Positions 22,645 through 32,740 of a stretch of DNA of 64,000 nt are shown one piece after another (within the stretch, counting starts at the first letter, position 1; every line of letters begins with the position of its first letter). Below the pieces are notes generated by a model. The model ran no database searches. It was not told the DNA's origin and worked only from the letters and a program-made list of their open reading frames with translations. Both the position numbers and the translations under genes were made by a program. The stretch is from NCBI RefSeq assembly GCF_035083965.1, contig NC_089723.1:39749193-39813192 (forward strand), written 5' to 3'. Source of the stretch: Branchiostoma lanceolatum. Taxonomy: Eukaryota > Chordata > Leptocardii > Amphioxiformes > Branchiostomatidae.

Positions 22645-25085
22645 GACGTTAAAAACTGTGATTTGATGGAATGCTCATTTATTGAAACCCAAGGGTAAAA
22701 ATGTAATTCTTGGTGTGAAAACTGGTGGCCAGTGTTTCCTGCTTTTATATCATTTTGTAACCAATTAGAAGCAAGCAGATGTGGGAAGTATTTTTAATAG
22801 TATTTCTGTTATGTTAAAGGTAAAAATGTGGTTAGTAAGTAGAATAGGTGTAACACCTTTTGTATTTCCTCAGTTCCATACTAATTCCTAAGCATTGTTG
22901 AGTATACATGATGTATCGGTCAATGATGTTTGAAAGATTACCAGAAGTCTGTAATTGATCCCATATACACTACAATCATTATAGACCCCCTTGATTGAAA
23001 TAACATACTCTAAGACTTGTGATGCAGCCCATACTTTTCCTGTTAGAGAACACAAAGATCCAAGTCATAGTATCAGACTTAGTTATCAAGGGTTGCTTTT
23101 TCAAGGCTAGAATCTTTCATTTTGAGCTGAATACATAAATTTCACAATGAGCCCAGCCTGGTCCCTAGCAGAGCTTGTAAATTGCCATTAAATTATTCGA
23201 CTGTCTTTTGTTTCTGTCAGAGCTACAAGAGGAGAGAGTTTGTGACTGATATTCCAGCTGGTCTTGCTGTTGTAGAGAGGAGCAGCCGCATGTTCCCACA
23301 CCCCTGTGTTAGCTTGAAAGTTTATCTGTGTTGGTAGAAGTCATTCTGAATCAAAGTTGGAATGTAATATCCGAATAAGAAAAATTGGTCTCAAATTTTC
23401 GACCGACCAACTCAAGTCTTTGTCGAAGAATGAGCGAACCACTGTTTCTGTTACGTCATGTTATGCAGATAGAACACGTGACCCGATGAGCAGTGGATCA
23501 TACGTTACAGAAAGTCTAGATCTACGTATGTTAGGGAGTGTTAGAACAGAGGGGTGTAACAGCAACAGCAGTTGGACATATCTTCACAAATTTCATCCCA
23601 GAAGACACCACTACGCATAGATCTACTGTACAGCATGTTACGTGTTATGTTTACAATTACATGTACATTCAGAGATGCTGAAGTGATGTAATACCACAAA
23701 TATATCTTTGTACATACAAATCGACAGGGACGAAGACAAAATCAATGTTGTTGATTGATGAGTGGAAAATGAGCAGAAGCTCACAGTATCTGCCACACGT
23801 TTTTAACATGCTTTGTTTCTGCTAGCTGTGTGTGAATTGTTGGATATTGCCTTACTGAAACCAAGTGTTAAGATTTAATACTAGGTATAAGCACTTATAT
23901 TGGGTATTTGGGTTAGTTAGCGTAAAACCTTGCACTGTAGTAACATGGAAACATTAAGTCAGCACCAGAAAGGTGGGGGGATGCTACGATGTCATTTTTT
24001 CTTTTCATAATTACAAATTACCATCATGGTAGAAACTTACACAGTATGTATGTATACATGAAGTACCGGAAACCAAATTTCTAGGAGCCGTTTCTTTATC
24101 TAATGAATACGTTGTCTATAAAGGTTTCGTTTTTGTTGATTTTCAAAATTGTAGGAAGAAAAATTGCAAAACTCTGTTTTGTTTGTCCTCGAGGCCATGC
24201 AGGCATGCCGCTGATGTGAAATTCTGATCCAGGGAATTCTGCCGATCCCTCTGTGCAGTTCATAACTTACAGTATACTAATAGTTGTTTCTTGTTGTATG
24301 TTTAGGCTATGTATGGTATCAGTTCCCGGTATGCACCTGTTTTAGTTGAAATCATGAAACTTACTAAAGTACAAATCTTCAGAAACCAGCGTTGTCTGTG
24401 TGTGTATTGGTGTGTTGTGTTTCATTTTGGTGTTGTTTAATAGTTGTTATGTCTTGCGTAAAGACTTATATTAGACAAAGTTAAGTATGACAAAGGCATT
24501 GATTGCACAAATTGCAAAGATTTTATTTGTGACGAAACCAACTTTGTTACCGCATATTGTAATCATTCATCTAAATTGCTGTTTTTTTGGAGCCTATCCA
24601 GTTTTTCTTTGCTTTTCTTTTAGATTTGAGAAGGAATCCTTGTTCCTTTGTCAAGTTACATTCTGTTAACATTTGGCGGATTTGTAATAGATGAAAATAT
24701 GGAACTGCTAACAGTCATACATTTTTTGCTCCATTGTACCAATCATTCATTTATCTATCCTTGGCAAAGGTCACATTTTCAAGGCCGCCGTACCGAAATC
24801 ATACACTAATACAACAAATCATCAATACAGCACATATTGATACAATATGGAACAAATAAAGATATTGATAATAAATCATGCACGTTCCTCAAAGTTCTAC
24901 ATCTATCATTTATTCTTAATCTTGCCCCTATCTTACTTTCGGATGACCAAACAAACTATTTTTTCCATTTGTTCAAAGCGAATGTTGAAATTCTCTACTT
25001 GTCCGTATGTAGGAGATTGACTCATGTTAAGTAATTTGTGCGTTTCAGTTCTTCAATATGTTTCAATAATCTCTATCAGACTACC
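22645..25085. other. Gene-poor AT-rich stretch
   Basis: No exon, RNA gene or clear transposon end was recognised in this interval. Short open frames (23357-23620 and others) have no recognisable similarity or splice support. Confidence 0.5.
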
Positions 25086-25087
25086 TA

Positions 25088-25400
25088 AAGCCCCCGTCAC
25101 TAATAAGAAATTCAGCTCGGCCGACGTGTTGGCGAGCTTCAAATGTGCATTTTCGGCCGAAGTACGGACGACGTCCTGTCGATTACGCGGGCTTCGGGCG
25201 ATTTTTAGAAATAAAAGTTGATCCAAATATTGGCCTTTTACCAGGTTAGTCGATTCTGACTTCGTCCATGTCCAACAGATGGTACCATCTAAGGGGGATT
25301 TTTAGTTTTTAGTGTTCGACGGACGTCGCCCGAGATTTTCATTGGAAAATACGGTCGACGCTCGGGCGATTGCGAAATTCGGCGAGCTTCGAGCGATCTA
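25088..25400 (+). mobile_element. Solo terminal arm of an AGCCCCCGTCAC transposon
   Basis: AAGCCCCCGTCACTAATAAG and about 250 further bases are the reverse complement of 28290-28535 with few differences, and resemble 27500-27620 in direct orientation. It lies downstream of the neuropeptide gene's last exon. It may be half of a larger element or an independent copy. Confidence 0.7.
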
Positions 25401-25761
25401 CAAATTCGGCCGACGCTGGCATGAATTGTGACGCCGACTATAAGGAGAATATTTGCCAGGGGAGTTCGGCCACCAGAGTTTCATTTGCGGAGGGGAAATG
25501 TCACCCTTCCCGCGGACTGACCCTCCTGGCCAACTATTCACCCTATTTTTGTCGACTTCTACATTCTACTAACCATAACCCTGGTGGAGGGTTTACACAC
25601 ACAGGCGTGTTTTTGGAGTCGACTCGGGGCTATTTGTGAGGAACTCTGTGCTGCTCAAGTGGAGTTTTCCTACTAGTAAACGTTGCTTGAGTGACCCAGG
25701 GTTCTCCTTGCACAGCCCTGAGTCGACACAAAAACTCGTATGTAAATCGGGCGTGCGTCAC

Positions 25762-27084
25762 TCAGACGACATCGGCAGCATCCCGCGTGTCCAGCTCCCG
25801 GGCCACCTCAGCCTGGGCCAGTCGGCGGGCGAACCTCGCCTTCAGAGCCAGCACGTCCCGGGCCACGGTCTCGGCGGCACGCTCTGAGTTCAACAGATTT
25901 TTTTTAAAGGAGCGTTCAAAGACCTAATCAATTTTTACGGTACAGTGCCGGTACGCAGCACTAGTTCAAACGTTTCTCATCGTATTTGTTATTCTATTTA
26001 GGTCATGTTGATTCGATTATTATTGATGGATGACACCCGCGCGGGCATCAATCTTAGTCCGTTTCCAACAAAAAAAGAAGTTTCGACCATACCATAAGTC
26101 GCACACAGCAGCTGCAAAATGAGCAGCTATACTAGAATGGCGTAAATTGCGAAACGTAATCGGAAAACGGATACTAGTGTCCTAGAATTAATGCCAAGAA
26201 GTCAGTTTCAAAGAAAAAGATGTATAACAACAAAAATGAAGAATCTATTGTTGACGTTACGGTTACCATACTCTGTGTGTTTAGTCATTTCTTCAACCTT
26301 CCTAGATTTCAAGATTTTTGCCAAACTTTTACGCACGCTCGCATCAGTTTTGGGGTGTCCGCAGGATGTCATCTATAATCGAATAAACATTGGCCTTGTC
26401 TTAAATTCAACTATGGTAGAGAATTGAAATGTATGGGCTTGTATGGGCCATATTTCCGTATTGTATCTCCTAGTACTATAGAAAAATGCACTTTCCTACT
26501 GCAGCCAGACAAACCTCCCATCGAAAACTTACCATCCGGGTCCAGAGCTTGAGTTCCACGTACGTTGTATCTCGAATAACCTGACTTGATGTAACCTTAT
26601 GCATATTTTAATGATTTTGCATTTGTGAAGTACTTTGTATTTGTCTCTGTGTATTTATGAATTTTAATGAACAACGTCACAAATTGTATTCAATTCAGGG
26701 GGAATGCAGTTGTGCTCTCCCTGCGTATGTACATTTGGTGAATAATAATTAGTAATGAATACAATATTGCTGTTACTGAAAAACGTAGAATCCTTCAGTA
26801 GAACAAAAGATGTTTCCCAAACGATGAATGATTCATTTCTTACCCAGGTCTCTGCAGCAACGATCCCAGTCAAGGTCATCCAGGCCACGTTGACGACCGT
26901 ACCTAATTAAGGTGTAGTCATCAAGACCACCCTGACGGCGGGCCACGTCTTTGCCGAACCTAACTAACGTGTACTCATTCGGGTCATTCGGGTCGTCTTG
27001 GCGACGAGTCGCGCGGCTTTCAGCCGTCCTCATCTCGGACGAGATGGCCAGGACAGCAACCAGTAACACCAGGGCGGGCTTCAT
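25762..27084 (-). CDS. Secreted RF/RY-amide-like neuropeptide precursor (120 aa, two coding exons)
   Basis: Exon A 27084-26844 and exon B 25883-25762. The donor is CTGG|GTAAGA; the acceptor is GAACTCAG|AG; the phase is consistent (241+122 nt). Residues 1-23 form a signal peptide. Dibasic RR then precedes QDDPNDPNEYTLVRF-G-K (29-45), and a second RR precedes QGGLDDYTLIRY-G-R (51-64). Both predicted peptides start with Gln (pyroglutamate) and end in Gly before a basic residue, so they should be C-terminally amidated. A CC pair (Cys76-Cys77) and an acidic, then helical GC-rich tail follow. Without splicing, translation would stop just after the donor (83 aa). The DDYxxxRY-G spacing resembles sulfakinin/CCK-type peptides, which is inference only; RFamide, RYamide or a lineage-specific family are alternatives. 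A non-coding first exon and a TATA promoter lie upstream. Confidence 0.75.
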
Positions 27085-27499
27085 CCTGCGGGAAAGAAAG
27101 GCAGACGATGTTTATCATGGTTTGGTTACATTGTGTTAGGTTTATGTAAGAGGACCTGTATCTAGCCCCTCGGGGCACGAATGTACAATAAAGGTCTTCA
27201 TTCAATCATTATCCTGCTAGGTTCACATTTCCAATCTTGGCCGCGGTCTTGTGGGAAAATGATTTTGTACATCCAGAAATATACAAACATTATTTTCAGG
27301 ACTATTTTTCTAGATTTGGGGGTTTTGCTGTCTTTTTTTGTAAATAAACGCTACTTTTCGTTCCCGTAAACTGCGGGTTGGAAAATGTGACCCTGACACT
27401 AGGTTCTCCCGTGTCTTTTACTCAACGTACATCGTGTAGCCAGTTTCCCAGCTCTATTTTCTATGTCTTGTCGGTCGAAGTCAAACTAACTCCCATCCT

Positions 27500-28535
27500 A
27501 AAACCCCCGTCACAAAGAATTGAGCTCGGCCGACGTGTCGGCGAGCTTCAAATGAGCATTTTCTGCCGAAGTACGGCCGACGTCCTGACGATTGTAAACG
27601 CGGGCTTCGGGCGATTTTTCGGAGCTCTGCCGACGTTCGCGGGTTACTGGAAGCTGCTTCCAAATTCAGCGATATCTCGCTGACAGATTTTGAGCTCGCA
27701 CAGCTCGTCAACAGGTTGCCCGTAGCTCGCCCGAGCAACGGCCAACAGTCGGGTGGCAATCCGACCGTTTTAGACCCTTTTTTCGGCCGAACACCTCCTG
27801 TCAGCTAATCAATTTGACACCTGTTCGCCCAAGTTTCGCCCGATTTCCGTTCGGTGAAAATCATTGTGTGCATTTACGTTAACTAGACGGGTCTGTTGAT
27901 TTTGTGGCTCCTGTGGTAGCATTTGGGTTGGTCTCTCACAAAATTCATGTTTATGTTATCATTTTCATTGTCTCTGCCGGGCCTCGGATCCGGAACCTAC
28001 GCTCCGAAAGAATCCGAACGGACCCGGGGCCGTATATTTCTCGGCAGGCTAATGGGCATCCAAATATTGGGTCTCAAGGTACCACTTACACAACTTGTGT
28101 TAGTACGTACTTACACAACTCAAATATGCAAGTGGTACCTTGAGTCCCAATATTTGGATGCCCATTAGCCTGCCGAGAAATATACGGCCCCGGATCCGTT
28201 CGGATTCTTCCGGATCTTAGGTTCCGGATCACATCAGGATACTGCAGGATACGTCAGGATCCGAGGCCAATTCGTGCAGTGTCGGGCGACGTCCATCGAA
28301 CACTAAAAACTGAAAATCCCCCATGAGATGGTACCATCTCTTAGACATGGACGAAGTCAGAATCGACTAACCTGGTGAAAAGGCCAATATTTGGATCAAC
28401 TTTGATTTCAGTCTAAAAATCGCCCGAAGCCCGCGTAATTGACAGGACGTCGGCCGTACTTCGGCCGAAAATGCACATTTGAAGCTCGCCAACACGTCGG
28501 CCGAGCTGAATTTCTTATTTGTGACGGGGGCTTAA
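27500..28535. mobile_element. TIR transposon in the 5'UTR intron of the neuropeptide gene
   Basis: The left arm begins AAACCCCCGTCAC and the right arm ends GTGACGGGGGCTT. Arms share about 120-250 bp of inverted similarity, including CTCGGCCGACGTGT and CGGGCTTCGGGCGATTTTT. No transposase is visible. A second palindromic element (27979-28265) is nested inside. Confidence 0.75.
27979..28265. mobile_element. Nested near-perfect palindromic MITE
   Basis: Ends GCCTCGGATCCGGAACCTA and TAGGTTCCGGATC...GGATCCGAGGC are inverted. The inner arms (GGCCGTATATTTCTCGGCAG to CTCAAGGTACCACTT) pair almost perfectly around a loop of about 35 nt. Confidence 0.85.
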
Positions 28536-28704
28536 AAGATCACAGTGTGGGAGAAACTGGTCCACTATTCTACCTACGCTACCGCTAACTAGTTTGGAAA
28601 ATTCTTGTACATGTACCTGATAGAATTTAGCGATGAATGCTTACGGTTTTTCTCCAGCGCTTCGTCAGTGAAACGATATAGTTACAGAAAAGTTTCAAAC
28701 CTAC

Positions 28705-28756
28705 CTTGAGATAGAAGAATCAGGACACGTCACCGATGAAGAGCTGGTAGAATTTC
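28705..28756 (-). other. Predicted non-coding first exon of the neuropeptide gene
   Basis: TCTCAAG|GTAGGTTTG gives a good donor at 28704-28703. The matching acceptor TTTCCCGCAG|G lies at 27087-27086, one base before the ATG. The transcription start is estimated 25-30 nt downstream of the TATA box. The intron, about 1.6 kb, holds the nested transposons. Confidence 0.6.
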
Positions 28757-28779
28757 TTCCAACACGGTGGAATTTCGTC

Positions 28780-28790
28780 TTTATATAGCC
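28780..28790 (-). promoter_or_regulatory. TATA box of the neuropeptide gene
   Basis: GGGCTATATAAAGACG on the minus strand, about 30 bp before the predicted first exon. A TATA-driven promoter with a short non-coding first exon is a common layout for neuropeptide genes. Confidence 0.65.
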
Positions 28791-29334
28791 CTTTACTAAT
28801 GGGACATCTTTATCTGCATCAGTAATGTTTCTAATCACGGTTCATTTTGTGTGATTAAAGGGCTGTTGAACTTCATGCAGGCTCAATCATGATAATACAA
28901 GGACGAACAGGAAATTATGAAAGTGCCCATGGCCATGAGGCCTGCTGTCTTCCGTTCTACGAAAAATAACAGCGTGACTTGGACTAGACATATTGTATCA
29001 TTATACTGAATGAAAAGTAAACAGGAAGGTCCAAATGCGTTTATTATCTGTTCTGCTATGCAGTTTTTTCTCTTCATTTTTGTATTTCAACATTCGGCGC
29101 TCCACCGGCATTTCGGAGAGTGCCCGCATGTGGCATTGACTTTAAGATAATTCTATGGCTCATATCTTGCTTCCGGCAATTTTGAACGTTATATAATGGA
29201 GAAAAATTAACAGCCCGGACACTGCAGGGAATTACCCACGTTAAACGATCCCATATCGTCCCAGTGGCCTAGTTTTAAATCAGAATCAAAAGTTTGCCTT
29301 AGTTGGTGATATCCGTGGAATGAGTTCGGGCTTG

Positions 29335-29480
29335 TTGTAAGGGACTGTACTCGTCAGTTCGGATGGTGACGTAAAGGCGATGGCCCCGTATTTGACGGCC
29401 TTCAAGTGTCAAGCGTCTGCACGTAAAAGAACCCAACACACTTATCGAGAAGAGCAGAGGTGACCCGATGTGCTTGGCTA
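29335..29480 (+). repeat. Probable SINE body without recognisable head
   Basis: GTGACGTAAAGGCGATGGCC followed by GCACGTAAAAGAACCC is a pattern typical of SINE bodies in marine invertebrates. No A or B box is visible. The rest of 28860-30340 shows no gene. Confidence 0.4.
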
Positions 29481-29807
29481 AAACGCGATCTGTGTGAAAG
29501 TCACAACATGTCTACCACTAACTACTTGAAAAGAATTATGCTTCACTCAATTGAGGATGACTACTTTGCCTTTACCTTGCCCAAGGTAAACGCTCCCCTA
29601 CTTTTAAGTCATATCTTGATCAGAAACCTCTGACAAATTTGCCTTTAGTTAATATTCATAGCCTGTACGAAAATAAGACGTACAGATACGACACACAGGC
29701 TGGTTACTGAGACAAGAGGATATCAACACTATACTGACCTGATTATACTGATTTAGCGATCCTACACGTAACTTCAACCAGAAGGTGTCTTGAACGCAAA
29801 CGCACGT

Positions 29808-29892
29808 CACACACACACACACACACGCACGCACATACACACACGCTCACGTACGCACAAACACAAATACACATGCACACACACACAAACAC

Positions 29893-29933
<41 letters not shown>

Positions 29934-29935
29934 TG
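29808..29935. repeat. (CA)n microsatellite
   Basis: Imperfect ACAC tract with CACG interruptions. Overlapping Cys/Val and His/Thr frames are artefacts. Confidence 0.95.
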
Positions 29936-30443
29936 CAAACCGCTCAAACAAATTATAGTGTCTTGCATGTACAATTAGTAGGTCTATATCGGCTGAATTC
30001 TATTGTTAGAAAATTGCCTGTATTACTATTACTAAGGGTTTAATGGTTCTATAAAATAATCAGGTCTACATTTGTAATCGTAACTTCTCAGGGTTTATTC
30101 CAGGTAACAGCAAGAGAACATTTCCATAACATTTATACTGCCTCTGCTGCCTCTGTCATTATTCACTAGTCTGTACTTTTGTATTACAACCGGGTATTAA
30201 AAATAGATAGAAATTATATCTCTGCAATGATATATATAAATATGCCATACTGATGATTCTCTGCTATTTACATCTCTTGTTAAAACTATGATATAAATCT
30301 CTTGGTTGTGTAAAAAGAGTCTTTTTATTCTATAATATGAACAATGGATAATCTACGTCGATGAAGATTAGACATCCAGGTAATAAGATACGCCAAAAAG
30401 CAATTACTCAAACAACTGGATATGATTTTGGAAACGGTCAGAC

Positions 30444-30474
30444 GTTTCAAGTAGCATCCACTACTTTTCGTCAG
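30444..30474 (-). ncRNA. Hammerhead-ribozyme-like core in the Penelope element
   Basis: On the minus strand: CTGACGA (30474-30468), one A, a 6-bp stem AAGTAG/CTACTT (30466-30461 with 30454-30449) closed by a TGGATG loop, then GAAAC (30448-30444). This matches the CUGANGA - stem II - GAAA order of hammerheads, which are known in Penelope-like elements. The extra A after CTGACGA and an unclear stem I weaken the call. Confidence 0.45.
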
Positions 30475-30655
30475 TGACTGTGAGCAAGATCAGTTGAACA
30501 GCAGGTTTATAACCACGAACTATGAATTGATATGCAAATAAGGAGAAGACAATTTTTTTTTTTTTTTTAGATAGTCCAATAGAAAGCGAATTAGACAACT
30601 CAAGACAAGGTTGAAGTAAAAGGGGACAATAGCTCCTATTGTTTTAATATAGGAG

Positions 30656-31525
30656 CTAATGCTGGTTTGCCCCCAAGGCTATGTCCCAAGTGCCAGACAG
30701 TTCCACCCTTAGCCCTCCTTTCCTGTTGAGGGTTGGATTGTATATCCTCTCATATATTGCCTCCCTTACTCCACGTTCGAACCAGCGGGGTTCGCGGTCA
30801 AGGATATCAGTGGATTCGAGATTGAACGAGTGCCCCTGGTTGTGTTTTAGGTGGTGGAAAATGGCCGAGGAGTAGCGGTTAGCGCAATGTTCTTTGTACC
30901 TTTCATTAAGTGATCGGCTGGTCTCTCCGATATAAGTGTTGTGGCAGTTGGGTTCTTCACATTTGAGTCTGTAGATGACATCGGCCTTGCTGCCTTTGCG
31001 GGGTCGGTCTTTAGGATGTACCAGTCTTTGTCTAAGAGTTGATTGAGGTTTGAAGTTGGTGGCAATGTTGAAGTTTTGGAAGATCCGTCGGAGTTTTTCA
31101 GACACTCCTTGTACATATGGAATAGTGATGTTGGCCTTGTTTCTGTTGGTCAACGATGTACACTTAGCCGTTTTCTTGGACTGGTCAGATGGTTTGAGGG
31201 CTTTGTTGAAAGTCCATCTTTGGTAGCCACATTTGCCCAGGGCACCTCGGAGGTGTCTATGTTCGTCTGTTTTGGCCGTGTCTGAGGTGATGATGTTGTC
31301 TGCCCGATGAAAGAGAGTTTTAATAACTGCCAGTTTGTGTTCCAAAGGGTGGTGAGAATCAAAGGCCAGATACTGATCGGTATGGGTCGGCTTCCTGTAT
31401 ACTTCGAACTGGAGGCGACCATCCTTCATATTATCTTGACTCGACTCCTGTGTGAACTTGATGTTGTCATCTATCTGGTTGATATGTTCAAAGAAATCAT
31501 CAGCTACTCTCTTCTTTAGTCTGCA
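30656..31525 (-). pseudogene. Penelope-like RT C-terminus plus GIY-YIG endonuclease (fragment)
   Basis: The frame is open from about 31525, before the first ATG at 31429. It contains the end of the reverse transcriptase (EHINQIDDNIKFT, then FEVYRKPTHTDQYLAFDSHH). A linker with PYVQGVSEKLRRIF follows, then RLKCEEPNCHNTYIGETSRS with LNERYKEH, which is the CxxxxC plus GIY-YIG signature of Penelope-like elements. The catalytic YxDD part of the RT is absent, so the copy is 5'-truncated and cannot be autonomous. The remaining frame is intact to the TAG at 30658-30656, suggesting a fairly recent insertion. Confidence 0.88.
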
Positions 31526-31529
31526 CCAA

Positions 31530-32480
31530 ATGGATAATCTAATATGTAAATGATACTGAGGTTATCCATGAAATGATACTGAGGTTATCCATGAAATGTT
31601 AATGCAGTATTTTTTGCATAATGTTAAAATCAGAAACATAAGTGGTCAGAAGTGTCTTTTCATTAAATGTAAATCATTTACTATATTAGACATTTCTTAA
31701 CTACAATTAATAATGAGAACTACATATATGAACTGCGTTAAACATATTGAGATCATAAAGGTAGTGTTACAGTAACAGAGAAATTGCATTTCAGAGACAA
31801 AAAACAAAATTAGTCCATTGAATGTAATTATTCAATTGAAACGTCTGGGCTACTGACACTTAGTGTGAACCACATGCAATGCCATGTGTTTTGCACTATG
31901 CAGTGAATAAAGAGATATCTGATTAATATTATATAAATCAGCATCTGGCCTACATACTAGACTAAAGGAAAGAATACCTTGAAATAATGTTTTTAGCTTC
32001 AGGATTTTAAGTTCAGATTTCCTGCATCCTCTATAAAGTTCACACTAACCGAGGATTCTACTTTTTGACAATCTTGCATACCAGTAGTATGGTTGCACAG
32101 TATTGTACCCATAACTTAGGCTCTCTCTAGCCCTACATCATTCTCTAACACAAAGCATATATATTGGTGTCTAGGGACATCCCCCCACGGAAAGTTATTT
32201 GCCACAATTTGAGTGGAATATTTCAAATGGCTTTCCATCAATTTGTTTTGAGGCACTTTTTGATGAGTATTGATTTTTATTGTCTGTCAAAGTGCACGTA
32301 TGGTTGAAATGTTTGTTTGTCTGATGGAGCAAATTTCCGCCCTGGGACAGATTAGGATATGACAGGGCACTGGAGAAAGGCATGACCCATATTAATGTGT
32401 GTGGGACTACATGTAGAACAAACAGCAAATGCTTACCTTCTCATCGTCTAGCCTAACAAACTAACTAGCTCATTCATATT
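31530..32480. other. Gene-free stretch
   Basis: No coding exon or transposon end was recognised. A short tandem duplication (ATGATACTGAGGTTATCC) occurs at 31550-31595. Confidence 0.5.
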
Positions 32481-32530
32481 TTCTGGTGACCAGCCCTCCA
32501 GCTCTGTCCTGCCACTTGCTACATAAAGCT

Positions 32531-32740
32531 ATCAGGTACAAAACACATCAAATTGAACATCTTTTATCAGATTATGAACTCTTCAAATTCTGTCACAACC
32601 AATTGGGAAGTCGTAGAAAATTTTATGAGGACAGAGTTTCAATAGAGAGGGATCCCCAATATTCATTGTTTTGGATCAATGAAAGATGCACCAAAATTGA
32701 ATGTAAATTTGGATTGCAGAAATTTGAGGCTACAAACGGG
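32531..32740 (+). pseudogene. Decayed Helitron Rep-like fragment downstream of the left FATP gene
   Basis: Collinear with 52366-52617, where the Helitron signature is readable. Here the motif is mutated, including a stop in the equivalent of the EFQxRG segment (TTTCAATAGAGAGGG). The similarity shows that the 3' flanks of the left and right FATP genes share ancestry. Confidence 0.6.

Larger units (their letters stand above)
30350..31530 (-). mobile_element. 5'-truncated Penelope-like retroelement
   Basis: Spans the coding remnant (30656-31525) and its 3' region. The 3' portion at 30357-30480 recurs near 43319-43440 and 51503-51590 (shared GTTAGACATCCAGGTAATAA-type block), indicating multiple copies of the element's end in this window. 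A hammerhead-like core lies within it. Confidence 0.8.

Noticed and set aside
26833..27084. Assignment of the precursor to NPY or luqin families
   Set aside because: NPY-type RQRY ends and the luqin-type spaced Cys pair are absent; the CC is adjacent.
31043..31519. Plus-strand proteins opposite the Penelope-like fragment
   Set aside because: Shadows of the minus-strand RT/endonuclease frame.
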